Origin: Prochilodus magdalenae
Taxonomy: Eukaryota > Chordata > Actinopteri > Characiformes > Prochilodontidae
Length of the DNA stretch: 64,000 bases
Direction of reading: 5' to 3'
NCBI GenBank assembly: GCA_024036415.1
Contig: JAMWET010000809.1
Coordinates: 186,001 to 250,000 of the forward strand
The translations under genes and the position numbers were made by a program. The notes under the pieces were generated by a model. It was not told the origin of the DNA and searched no databases. It worked only from the letters and a program-made list of their open reading frames with translations. This document shows, piece after piece, positions 46,461 to 57,690 of the stretch. Position 1 is the first letter of the stretch; each line of letters opens with the position of its first letter.

Positions 46461-48368
46461 AGAGTGTAACTATGCTACTCTTTCCAAAGTAACCAACATG
46501 ACATTACTAGCAAACTGTTTATACCATGCAACAACATGGTGATCACATTCGGATTTCACTTGACCACTTGAAAGTCAGGTGTAAACACCCCAAGATGCAT
46601 TGTTAATGGATAATGATATCTCAAATCACTTTTGGAGGTGGTCATAGCTAATTGAGAACACATTCAAGCATTAACACGTTATCCCTATGCAATTTTGTGA
46701 GTGGAAGTGTACCTGCCCAGTGCTGTCTAGCAAAAGAAAGAATAAGCAATGAAAAAAGATGGAAGATACATTAGGTGTAAGCCCCCAAGCAAGTCTCTGT
46801 GGAGTCCAGATGCGATCTGAAGCGTCGAAGCTGAGCTGGTCAACACGTATCACAACAAGAGAAAAGAGTAGCTGGTTTAGATGTGGGAAAAGCAAATAGG
46901 ATCTTATCTGGTCAAACTGGGAGTAGTCTATCCAGACACAATTCAGACATTAAAAAACACAGGTCAGTGCTAGATGTTAACAAGTTCTGTGTGTGTGAAA
47001 TATTGTCACTCTGTGTAGATTTGCTAGTAAGCAATGAGTAGAGAAAGGGGAGGGGCCCTGGCTGTGAAAATTACTTCTACTTTTTAACGAAGAAGGCTGA
47101 GCTGAGATAAAACAGACACAGCTGCAGGTCTTCATGACTAACAATCCTGGACAACTGACGCAACAGAATTTCCTTTTGCTGGATTGCACCAATACACTGA
47201 TTCCTCAAAACATCCAGAGAAACTCATCACAGCGCACTGTAAAGAAAACTGTGACTGGTTAGATGCTCATTTTGATAATAATTAACAAGAGAAGCAAAGA
47301 ATGGTGAGGTGTTTTGGACAGATATAAAACAGAAAGAGAAAGAGAAAGGTTCCTCCTTCACAGAAGACGGCTCTGATGGGTTTCAGCAGAAACGATCCGT
47401 AGCGTGACTTTCAGAGTAAGCAGCCATGTTCTGAGACACTGCACAAAATGCTGTCTTCCAAGTGACCTTTCAACATGACATCGCTTTTTTAACAATTGGT
47501 AAAAAAAAAATATATATATCCTAAAATTCCTAATGTTTAATGTATGTTAACATAAAAAGTTTGTTTGGTCCAGCTATAATGAGATTTTCACATAATGTAA
47601 ACAACTGCTGGCATTTTCAAGCTATGGTAAAGAAGAGGACACCAGAAAATAGAGATAAAAGGTGATATATGTTGTTCACTGGATAATGCATAAATGTCTA
47701 GACATAGGCTGACACATGTTATCATAACTTTAAAGTATTCCACTATCATGGAAAAACACACTTTCTTAAAATAATAGTTTGATGTCTAAAGTCCCCAATG
47801 TATCATTCACTCCTCAGTGAATACATCTACCCATGAAAACTAAACAACATGACCAATTTCAAAAAAACATCTGGACAAAACCCTTTAACTTTGTTGGTTG
47901 TATTGATATAAGAAATATTTATAAATATATAAAAAACTGAAGCTTACATGTTCCTGAGGAGTTGTGACAGGAGCATGTTTACCAGTGTGTTACATCACCT
48001 TACCTTTCAGCAGCGTTCAGTAATCATTTGTGAACTAAAGACAGCAAATGTTGTAGTTGTGAAAGCGGATGTTTTTTCCATTCTGCCTTCAGCTGCTCTT
48101 ACAATCCAGGCTCTCCATTGTCATATACTGCACTTTAAAATGCACCTCATTTTCAGCAGGAGATGAAGGCAGGCCAGTATAGTACCTGCACTGCACTGTA
48201 CTTATAATATGGCCTGTAGCTGAATATGGCTTGTCACTGTCTTGCTGAAACAAGCAAAGACATCCCTAAGCAAAAAAAACCTTTGTTTAGAAATCAGCAT
48301 ATGTGGCTCAAAACTGCATATGTACCACTTTAGCATTAACAATACTCCTGGCACGAACATAGCCACAT
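46461..48368. other. Intronic stretch, possible unclassified repeat at left
   Basis: The part from about 46550 to 46950 (ttgaccacttgaaagtcagg, then tgtaaacacc, ggaggtggtc) has the wording of some fish DNA-transposon MITEs, but no ends were found. ORFs here are unrecognised. Confidence 0.35.
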
Positions 48369-48500
48369 ACAGTACCGGTCAAAATATGGGCACAGCTACT
48401 TATAGAAGGTTTCCTTATTTGTAGCTTAATGCTTTACTTATAACCGTGAAGACGTCAATTTGAAAGGTGGAGTCATCAGACTACAGGACAAGTTTCCACT
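48369..48500. mobile_element. Single end of the 34911-35434-type element
   Basis: CAGTACCGGTCAAAATATGG then ctacttatagaaggtttcct and tagcttaatgctttacttat match the complement of the right end of the element at 34911-35434. TA precedes it at 48371-48372 or close by. The opposite end is not visible, so this is a truncated copy. Confidence 0.7.
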
Positions 48501-49432
48501 CAGGACAAGGACAAGCTTATCTCAGCTGAGTATTAGCCCAGAGAAGTCTGTGGTGTTTCTGGATGTTGTTAATATGTTGGTGGAGCATTTTTATGATTTA
48601 CATTATAGTCATGTGATTTTCATCGGCATTGTGGTTTTCATTCTTCTTGCTTGCTCATGAAGTAATTAGCCATTTTTGGATGCTTCTTGTATACCCAGGC
48701 TTGATTGTTAACCTGTTTAAAAGGTAAATGTATGTATATAAAGTACAATAAAGTAAAGTACAATATAGTCATTTCACTTTCGAAGATATATTTTTTGCAG
48801 TGTATTAGTCACAGGATAGATGATGGCACACAGCACAGGAGTTGAATGACCTTTTCATCTGTCAACACCTGCAAACCTGCATGTGCTGTGGTCCACCAGC
48901 TGCTACGGGTATCTCATTAGTTACATAACACTCTACACTAAACAGCAATGGTCCTCACAATACTTTTATAACATAGAAAGTCTCACCCTCACCCTCATCC
49001 GAAGAATAAAATACTCTTTTCATTAATTATTGACTGTTATAGTCTACAGTCTATTCTAGTAGTAACTTGACTGTACTATGGTGTTCAGGTGTTTACAGTG
49101 AATGATCATCTTTCCACACCTTACAGTGCTCTGCAGCCAATGGGAGCATAAAGCCACACAAACATAAGGCTAGTGACAGCATAACTGATGAAAATAGCTG
49201 GCTATCTGAGGAAGGCATTAGCACTACAGATACTGTTTTTATGGAGGAAAAAGGCAGGACTGCACTCTTATTTGTGTTATGATATTATTGGATTTGTCTG
49301 GATTTCAACAAGGTTAGGAGTCCATGCCTCCTAAAAAACACAATGTTTGGTCTATTCCACCCTGTTCTGTGGTCTGTGTGATGGCTACGGCAAAATGTTT
49401 ACTTGTGGCTCCATTATCATTGTCCAAACCAC
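48501..49432. other. Intronic stretch, nothing recognised
   Basis: AT-rich; any further part of the element ending at 48369 is too diverged to delimit. Confidence 0.4.
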
Positions 49433-49735
49433 ACTAGGTGTTTCTCAGAAAGTGACCAGTAAGTGGCAGAGCAACAATTCTAAGAAGGAGGCCACTTAGT
49501 AGAGGGACAATGTAAGTGTGTCTAATAAAGTGACCAATAAAAAAAAGCATAAGCTATGTGTTGCTAATAAAGTGGCCAGCTAGTAGAAGTACAAGGTGGG
49601 TGTTTCTAATGAAGTAGCCATGTGCTGAAGAACGGGGAGGATGTTTCTAATAAAGTTGGCAGTGAGTAGAATATAAGATTGGTGTTTCTGATAAGCTGGC
49701 TAGTGACTGAAAGCACATGATAGTTAGTTCTACTA
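49433..49735. repeat. Diverged tandem array, about 41-nt unit, about 7 copies
   Basis: The core ggtgtttctaataaagtggc followed by cagtgagtagaa recurs at about 49438, 49513, 49556, 49598, 49641 and 49681 with substitutions and length changes. The same core appears singly at 16975-17000. I recall similar repeats in many fish introns. Confidence 0.8.
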
Positions 49736-50599
49736 CATAACTAGTGGATGGCAAATGTGAATGCAGGGTTTTTATTTTTGCAAACGGTGAATGAAGCACA
49801 ATTACATTTTGAAATGTGTGATTTTAAAGAACTATGCTGGCTTTTACAAAGACATTTTTTCTCCCTTTTAGATGGTTATACTTATTAATTTAACAGACGG
49901 CACAATTTAACGGCACAGTATTACAAACACGCAGATATTCTGAAAGGCAAGTCATGTTTAAGCTTCTTTCAGGAGGAAACAGCTAACAGTGGCACTTTTT
50001 TTTTTACAATTTCAATCACAAAACGTAGCTGTTCAAATTGAGTGAGTGAACAGTGAGTGAATCACCAGGATAAGCCCAGATTGAATTAATCATTTATTAT
50101 TACACTATGATACAGAGCATTACCTATTAAACACATTCATATATTTCAAAGCCTTTCAGCTAAGATGAATCACACCAGTGCTTAAAATAGATTGCATTTA
50201 CGACTGAAGCGAGAATTTGTTAACTGTGAAGCAACAACGGGGAGATGAAAGGAACTTCCCAGATAGCTGTTAATGCCGAACATGTGTTAAAACCATGAAA
50301 TACGTCCAACTATCACTGGCAAATCAAAGCAATGCTGGGTAAATAATGAGTCATGATTGTACACGTGTTGCACCGTCTTTCAGTGCAAAATTTCATCAGC
50401 AAGTCTGTGCTTTCTTCTGATCAGCTACAAGCATGTGGCATAATTTGATTTGTGATCTAGTCGGGTAGTTGAAACAGTTAACGTCTAAAATGCATATATT
50501 TATTTTAAAAAGTAACTTCCAAATCACCCTTTGAGGAGCACCCAGTGCTCTCCCAGCTTGTACATTCTCCATAGAAAAGCACTCATCGAGGGAATAGTA
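49736..50599. other. Intronic stretch, nothing recognised
   Basis: AT-rich sequence, no ORF above the reporting size, no repeat end. Confidence 0.5.
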
Positions 50600-50910
50600 C
50601 CCTCTGCATGACCTGCACTGAACCTAAGGTCACCATAACCAGTGGCAAGCATAGGCTCCATGGATACAAAGGCCCCCAGCACAGGGTTGGGGTGGGGGTA
50701 GTGGTGGAGCAGCTGAACTACATTGTCTAGAGTGATGGAGCTCCATCCAGTACCTTCAGGAGGATGGATTGGAATGATCCAGAGCTAATCATCCAACATA
50801 AGTGCCTCACCTCACTAATCCTCTTGTGTCTGACTGTAATCAAATTCCCAGAAGAAGCCAGCTGTTGCTACAGCAAAGGAGGACAAACTATTAATGTTGA
50901 TTTCAGAAGA
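50600..50910 (+). mobile_element. Degraded Tc1-like transposase fragment
   Basis: The wording ctgaacctaaggtcaccata then accagtggcaagcataggct reads LNLRSP or, in shifted frame, TEPKVTITSGKHRL-like, the segment before the first catalytic Asp. After a gap, cctcactaatcctcttgtgt then ctgactgtaatcaaattccc reads LTNPLVSDCNQIP, the C-terminal region. The middle is lost. No terminal repeats found. Confidence 0.65.
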
Positions 50911-51075
50911 AACTCTGAAACTCCTCTATAGAAACATTCAATATGTTTTATTTTTTTTTATTTGCTCATATTCAGCTTTTAATATTCAACATTTAAATGT
51001 GTTTTAACGGCTAAATAAGGAGTTTAGTACATAAAACTGACACAGATCCAAAAAGCAAATGCGCATGGTTGATGT

Positions 51076-51712
51076 TAGGGATGCACTGGTCCAGCTTTAC
51101 CAGTTCTGATACCAGCACAATAAATAAACTTTGAATATCTGCTGATATTCAGTTCGATACCATTTTTGAATTAATAATAAACCATATACTTCACCATGTT
51201 GGAGTGACGTAATGCACCAGGATTGACATAAACAAAACTTTACTAAGCTTACACTCCGGCTCGCTCCATGTTGTTGTTCCCGTTCGTAAGTCAGGTCTAC
51301 TGTAAGGTCTTAGGTTTCTGCAGATCCATCTTCGGCCACTCAGGGAAGAAGAGGGCAACCAATAAGCTATCAAGAGGCAAACGCTAACGCCTGCAGCCAT
51401 ATATTTTTGTTATGCTCCGTTAAGCCTTGGTTTGTTGTTCCCCATTTTATGTTTATACTCTGCACATTGAGTACAATCCTCTGGGGAACTGGTAGCTCGC
51501 TGGGCTATGATCACAGCGACCGTGGCTCGAACCTCACTGAGGTGCGACAGTTCCCCGCTACATCTACAGGCACACCTCAAACATGCTTTTGATGGCATGG
51601 CACACATCGCAAAAACAAAATAAAACGGGGATGAGCCTAATTACCCCATCCAGCTAATCCTATTAATATCTGAACTAATATCCGATCCTAATATTGAATC
51701 GGTGCATCCCTA
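51076..51712. mobile_element. Non-autonomous hAT-type element (637 bp) with 8-bp target duplication
   Basis: The ends TAGGGATGCACTGG and, as complement, TAGGGATGCACCGA are inverted repeats of hAT type. The flanks gttgatgt (51068-51075) and gttgatgg (51713-51720) agree at 7 of 8 positions, the duplication size expected for hAT. No transposase remnant is inside. The interior holds a tRNA-like segment (separate entry). ORFs within it are chance. Confidence 0.93.
51484..51545 (+). other. tRNA-like segment with A-box and B-box matches
   Basis: GGGGAACTGGTAGCTCGCTG carries an A-box-like TGGTAGCTCGCTGG. About 30 nt on, GTGGCTCGAACCTC resembles a Pol III B box (GGTTCGANNCC). This could be a tRNA-derived SINE head or tRNA pseudogene within the hAT element. 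A complete cloverleaf was not established. Confidence 0.5.
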
Positions 51713-51749
51713 GTTGATGGTAATCTTTAAGCTTGAGCAGAATATACAC

Positions 51750-52145
51750 TCATCATCAAAAGAATACTTGTACAAATAGCTGCACCCAGAAGGAATCTTG
51801 TGATGTGATGTAAGCATGAACGAGTGTTATCGCTGTACCTGACTGACCCAACAGCCTTGACTGCGGGCATTCAGCGAGCAGTGATGCCCTCCATGAGTCA
51901 TCCTGTTATGGTGCCAGGACTATCGGGAGACGGCTGCACAACACAATACTACATGTACATAGAATGTTACGATGACTGCCCTTAACAACACGACTGCAAT
52001 GGTGTTGTGCCAGACTGTCTATCTGGTGAATACTAGTGAATCTGTGTGTGGAGGCACTGCGGTCAGTGCCAAAATGATCACCAACATGTGGTCACGCGTT
52101 AATCCAACTCCTACCGCAAAATCTGCAGGAACTACCAATTATGCT
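51750..52145 (+). mobile_element. Repeat family A copy
   Basis: The left end atcatcaaaagaatacttgt then agctgcacccagaaggaa is the complement of the right end at about 25810-25850, showing shared inverted repeats. Inside, agtgatgccctccatgagtc then atcctgttatggtgccagga and gacggctgcacaacaca match 24945-25853 and 57060-57690. The second half is truncated after gtggaggcactgcggtcagt. Confidence 0.75.
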
Positions 52146-53195
52146 CATTTTTAGTTTTCATAATTTAATTGTTTACTAGAATACATTTACATTCTTCAGT
52201 TTCCCAAAACACAACTTTTTTCTCAAACTGTACATCTGTTTTCACCCTCTGTTTGAACCACTTCGCTTCAGGTGTTGTGTCTTTAAGCCCCACCTCCAGA
52301 TGTGCCCAGCATGCTCTGACTGGTCAGCTCGCCCACTCTGTTCTGACTGGTTATCCTGCAGAGTGGCATCCTGCTACAAGTTCCTCCCCCACACTGCTAG
52401 TGGGGTGTATATATATTTATAGTGGTTTTTGAGTTATTTGGTCTGTATCTACAGCTGCTTGTGGAAATGGTGACAGATTCAACAGAGTTAATCACAGATT
52501 AGACTATCTAGGCCACTCTAAATACAAAAAACTGCAGCATTTCTGCGGTCAGTAATCACAGCATTCCCCGCAGCATAAGTTCATCATTTAATAAACATCA
52601 CCCACTCATTAACCAGGCTCTATATCTAATAGAAATGATAGGAAATAAGATATTACTGTGACACAGCTATACATGCACACACCTGACACTCTGTGCCTCT
52701 CTCTCTTACACTACACACACACATGCACAGCCTAATGAGGTCACTCTGTGACAGCGAAGGTCCAATACAGCACCAAGGCTTCCTAACAGCTATGAAAACG
52801 CTTGGAGTCACTAGAGATCAGTAGGAAATAACATTTGAGAATTATGTCTAACATAGTGAAGGTGAAGGGAACCAGGTGTCATGATGTTCACAACACAAAT
52901 TTAGTCTTGTTATTTGCTATTCCAAACCACCAGTGGACCTACATGTTTGTATATGTTATTAAAATGATCAATGTTCTTTCTATCAAACTAATCTTCTCGC
53001 AATTATGACAACAAACTATATCTCAGACATTAGCCAGCATATTCCTAACCTTTTCAGGTTACAACTTTCTATAAGGGATCTTTAGGATGACAACACCGTG
53101 GTAAGAATGTTTGATTTGGCCCACCACAGTGCTGCTCTAGCTTCATCCCTCATCCAGTGACAGAACAACAGCTTTAATACTATATGACCTTTAAC
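52146..53195. other. Intronic stretch, nothing recognised
   Basis: The ORF at 52169-52432 shows no domain. A short (CA) patch lies at 52713-52725. Confidence 0.45.
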
Positions 53196-53405
53196 ATATA
53201 CTCTCATCAGCCAGAGCATTACAACCACCTCCCACACCTTGCTACACTCATAGTCCATTTTATCAGCCCCACGTACCATGTAGGTGCACTTTAAAGTTCT
53301 ACTTTTACTGACTCTAGACCACCGGTTTCTGTGCATACTTAGTTAGCCTCTTTTTACCTTGTTCTCCAAAGGTCAGATCCATCACAGGACCACCACAGAG
53401 AATCA
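53196..53405. mobile_element. Palindromic MITE fragment (one arm)
   Basis: ctcatcagccagagcattac then aaccacctcccacaccttgc starts the arm. tccattttatcagccccacg, gcactttaaagttctac and atcacaggaccaccacagag follow in the same order as at 22086-22140 and 31071-31202. Confidence 0.75.
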
Positions 53406-53819
53406 GAAGAGCTACATTTCTCCAAATTTGTTACAAATGAAAAGAATTGGGTCTCTGAGAGTGCACACAGTTTTGATATGCTAAACAGTCCAGACAAGCA
53501 CGTGGAATAGTGACACATATTTTACTAAGACAAATACAGTAAACAGAGTGAAGAATAAGAATAATAAAATGTGTGGATATCTGTACTTATGCAAATGTTA
53601 TATCTATTTATATCTATGCATATGCATGTCTGAGCAGATTATAAACACTGCCCAAGTTTAACAAGTAAGCTGTATGTTATAGAGGAGTTACTGTAATACA
53701 GTGAATTTAAGTTTAAAGTGTGAGCTGTCTACTGTGGTTAATAAGCAACTACAGCTCTGGGGAAAAAAGCTCTTAACATGTCTGTTTTGATGGAACCGAA
53801 TCTTCTATCAGAACAAAGT
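53406..53819. other. Intronic stretch, nothing recognised
   Basis: AT-rich, no ORF or repeat end. Confidence 0.5.
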
Positions 53820-54140
53820 GGCTGGAAAAGGTGATGGCCAGGATGAGAGGGGTCAACTGTAATTCTGCTGGCACACTTTATCACCCTAATGATGTCCTAA
53901 AGCCTTGGCTGACTGCTTCCATTGATTCGCTCTGCTGTTCTGATTATGCGCTGGAGTTTGGCTCAATCTTATGAGGTGGAGGAACCATACCAGATGGTTA
54001 TGAATGATGTGAGGATGGACTCGATGATCATTGTGTAGTCATCAGGGTCTGCAGCAGGTTTAATTTCTTCTGCCGTCTCAGGAAGAACAATCTTTGCTGC
54101 TCGATTTCTATCCTGTAGACAGACTCATCCTCCCTGACTT
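53820..54140 (-). mobile_element. LINE C-terminal fragment
   Basis: The minus strand reads QQRLFFLRRQKKLNLLQ (54090-54040), then after a frameshift MIIESILTSFITIWYGSS and AKLQRIIRTAERINGSS with two internal stops (about 54030-53900). This follows the order of the C-terminal region of non-LTR retrotransposon reverse transcriptases. The clade is not decided. Confidence 0.72.
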
Positions 54141-54579
54141 TGAGGACCACATTGGTGACATTTGCAAACTCTAGGATCTTCACAGCTGGTTCCCTACAAA
54201 CACAGTTATTGGTGTACAAACTGAAGAGATTGGATGCGAGCACACAACTGTGTGGTACTCCAGTTCTGAGGGTCGAGAGGTCTTCGTGTTTTCCTAGCTA
54301 CACATTGTCTCCTGTTTGTCGGGAAATCCACAGTCCAGCACGTGGAATGTGGCACTGACAGCATGGGCTACTTTGACCTAAGGGTAGATGAAAAACTAAC
54401 TCAGTCCCCATGGCTTTTCTTCATGGTGAGATGAGTGGGGTCAGAGTTCAGAGAGGCAGAGTGGGGAAGAAGGATGGCTAACTGGGACAAAGCATCTAGG
54501 GTTGTACTTTGTGCATTAAAATCTACAGCAGAACTGATTTACGCTGTGGGTGAGCTGGCGGTCATTCAGGAGAAGGGTT
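54141..54579. other. Possible further repeat sequence
   Basis: The stretch 54141-54360 may belong to the same old repeat as the LINE fragment, but I cannot align it. Plus ORFs from 54140 and 54435 are unrecognised. Confidence 0.35.
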
Positions 54580-54902
54580 ATTATTTTGTATTATGTGGAT
54601 GGTGGTTTATTCTCGGCACTACAATTACACGTTGTGGTGGCATGTTTGTGTATGTTGTGCTGGTGTGTGTGGATCATACACAACCGGGCTGGTAAGGTTT
54701 TTAAACATGCCTCTATGTCATTGCTGGACTGGGAATAGTCCACCAAATAAAACTATCCAGCCAACAGGATCACTAACACCAACTGTGTAGCAACAGATCG
54801 ATTATCTTGGACTTCTACCTTAAGGTGGACCAATAAGGTAGTAATATTTAATAGATTAGACAGTGAGTGGAAACAGTGTTTATAAATTTCAGCAGCACTG
54901 GT
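54580..54902. mobile_element. Palindromic MITE internal fragment
   Basis: tattctcggcactacaatta then tgttgtgctggtgtgtgtgg and ctggactgggaatagtccac, aactatccagccaacaggat, aaggtggaccaataaggtag and gacagtgagtggaaacagtg follow the central part of the MITE whose arms are at 22086-22282 and 53196-53405. The ORFs at 54435-54790 are products of this repeat, not genes. Confidence 0.75.
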
Positions 54903-57059
54903 AAACTTGCATACAGCCTTGTGCAGGAAAAGAGTCAATATTGTTATCACTGCCAAGCTACTTTGTGGATAATGAGATCCAATATTCTCTCTATGGTTTA
55001 TTTTTGGTATAATTGGTATAATTTTGTTTATTTAGTACATATAAAAATGAATTTGATGTTATATAATTAATAATCAAAGACATTTTAAACAACCAAAGTA
55101 AACGCAAAACGAAGCAGCCTCTCTGGTTCTACATCCAAATTCATCCTCATGTAATTGCCAGTACTGGTGCAAAAACTGATCCGGTATCAGTATGGGTGCA
55201 AATCTATGAACATAGTAGGAGCTATGGACATAATCCCTTACATAAGTGAACATAGTGCAGAAAAGGTGGAGCTACAAGGGGGTTCCAACAAAGTTGCCTC
55301 TAAGTAATACACTAATACAAATGGTGTTCAGTGTAAGGTCAACACTCTCTCATCCAACATGGGCGTGGCCAAGGTGGTCAGCATCTCAGGTCACATTCAG
55401 CAGGTAAGCATGACTCATTAACTTCTAATATTACACCCACTTCCTGTCGTTACTGGAAGGTCATGTTATATGGCCCGTTCAGCCTATTAAAACACCGAGG
55501 GCTTAAATTCACTCTACCTGAACCAACACTCGTGCATTTTGTTCTACTACACCCTCAACAGAGCCACTTAATTTAAATGCTAAGTAGCTTTTTTTTCTCC
55601 TCCACTGTAACGAATTGTTTAGCTGCAGATGAACCCCTTGGCTAAAAAAAATACTCTACAGGGAGCATGTAGGTCACAATAACCTTTTGCAAGGAACATT
55701 AGTTAAAATGTCAAATACGAGGCAGGCGCTGCACACACAGGCACATTACAAAAATAGCAGCAAAAATAATGTCAAAAAGCAAATGTAGGTCAATATTGGA
55801 GTTTCTCTATATTAAAGGAAAAGCAGCAGAGAATGTCTGAGCGCTAGGCATGTCGTCATTTAATAAGAAATAGAGGACATTAGGAGATTTTATCCTTATA
55901 ATAAGACACCCCTGAAATAAGTTGCGTAATATATGATTTGTTTGTTGTAATTGTGATGTATGCAAATAAGCCTTGAACCTATCACAATGTTTTTTTTTTG
56001 TTTTATATAAGAATAATCTAAAAATAATAACCACATTTATTATTTATTTTATTATTTATTGTTTATTATTTACTCTATTTAAAGTAAAATATATTTTACT
56101 GACAGATTCAAATGTTGTCATATCATCTACTACAGAGAGAACTACCTAGAGTACAAAAAAAAAAGGCCCTCATCAGCATCCTATCAGGTTTTGTGTTGGT
56201 GTGAGCTTATTAACTCACCTGAACTGGCAGCTTAGGTTACCCTGCATTCACACCTGCAGTGACACATTAGTATGAAATCATTTATTTTCAATGAGAGCTG
56301 GTGCCAGAGAGACCAGGGCAAGCATTACCAACACGAAGTAGGGGGCCTTGGCCACGCAACAAAGCCCAATGTAACTATTCAAAAACCTTGTGATTATTAT
56401 CAGCCGTTTCGAATTTAAACACATTTTCAAGTTTTTCATTGATGTGCTTTTAAATGCATTTTTTTTGAGTAGCCCTCTGTTAATTTTACTTTATCCAATC
56501 ATTAGCTCTTAGGAATACTAATCTATTAATGTTATATCTACTTTATCAGCACTAGCTCACTGACTATATTAGTGCTATCTTTAACATTTAACACTAATAT
56601 AATCTGATACATTTATACTTGGAAAACATTGTGCTACTGTTTTAATATTATATTAATATCAGCACTAGCCTGAGAGCAGAAAACTTTTTAGTTTTGGAGA
56701 CTTCTTTATGCAGAACAGTCAGCAGTGTGCGCTCTATAGGTTCAAACATAATGATGTTGTTTGTTTTAACACTGCTATGACACTCATTCCCTTGTGTTTG
56801 TGATCAGATGTTAGTGCTGATGAGGTGCACTGGGACGAGGCTGCCTATGCTATTTTTGGACCAGCTGTACATGCTCTGCCCTTAACACCTTCAGAGTAAA
56901 TGTCTTAGACTGTAACACAGGAAAGACAAAGGCAAGCCGTGTTTATTGGGCCAACTTTAGTTCATGACACATTTACTTTCAGGTTGATTTTTGATGTTTT
57001 CTGTGTAACAAAAAATAAATAAAAGCACAGAGCTGTTATAACACTTATCATCACCTGAC
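54903..57059. other. Intronic stretch, nothing recognised
   Basis: AT-rich; minus ORFs at 55807-56034 and 56957-57139 show no domain. T-rich repeats near 56037-56070 (ttattatttattttatta) are low complexity. Confidence 0.45.
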
Positions 57060-57690
57060 AGGAACGAAACTCGGTGGGTAGGTTTGACATTGTAAGACAT
57101 TAAAAGTTTCATGTTCGGCCATGGACGTGACGTAAGCAAGGACAGGCCTTATCACTGTATCTGACTTGCCCAAATGTCATGATTGTGGACATTCAGGGAG
57201 CAGTGTTCCCCTCCATGAGTCATCCTGTTACTGCCAGCACTGGCAGCTGCACAATTCAGAACTACATGTTTGCAGACCATTAGGACAACTGCCCTTAACA
57301 CCACATCAGCATCACCAAAGGCCGCAAAGGTGATGTGCCAGACTGTCATGGAGTGATCAGAATCTGATGCTTCCTGGTTTTGTCTTTGTGGAGATGACCA
57401 ACAAATCCATGTGGGCAGGCACTGCAATTAGTGGTCAGTCATGTTTGTTGTCACGCATTACATGTCCAAAAGGGGTGGTGTCACTCCACCTCTGACCTGT
57501 TGCGTTAGCAAACATGGCGGCTCAACGTAATACTGAGAGACTCTATTTCTGCGGGTGTAGCTCAATAAACATTACCCATATCAGTCTAAATGTATCATCG
57601 TTGATTGTTCCTGGTAACTTTTATCATCCTTCCCAATAGCATTGCAATCTAACACTTCCTTCTTGGTGCAACCAAGATTTAAAGATGAGT
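57060..57690 (+). mobile_element. Repeat family A copy
   Basis: attcagggagcagtgttccc, ctccatgagtcatcctgtta and cactggcagctgcacaattc, then ccaaaggccgcaaaggtgat and gtgccagactgtcatggagt align with 25340-25500. The end cacttccttcttggtgcaac matches the right end of the 24945-25853 copy. The minus ORF 57152-57427 is its antisense reading. Confidence 0.72.
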
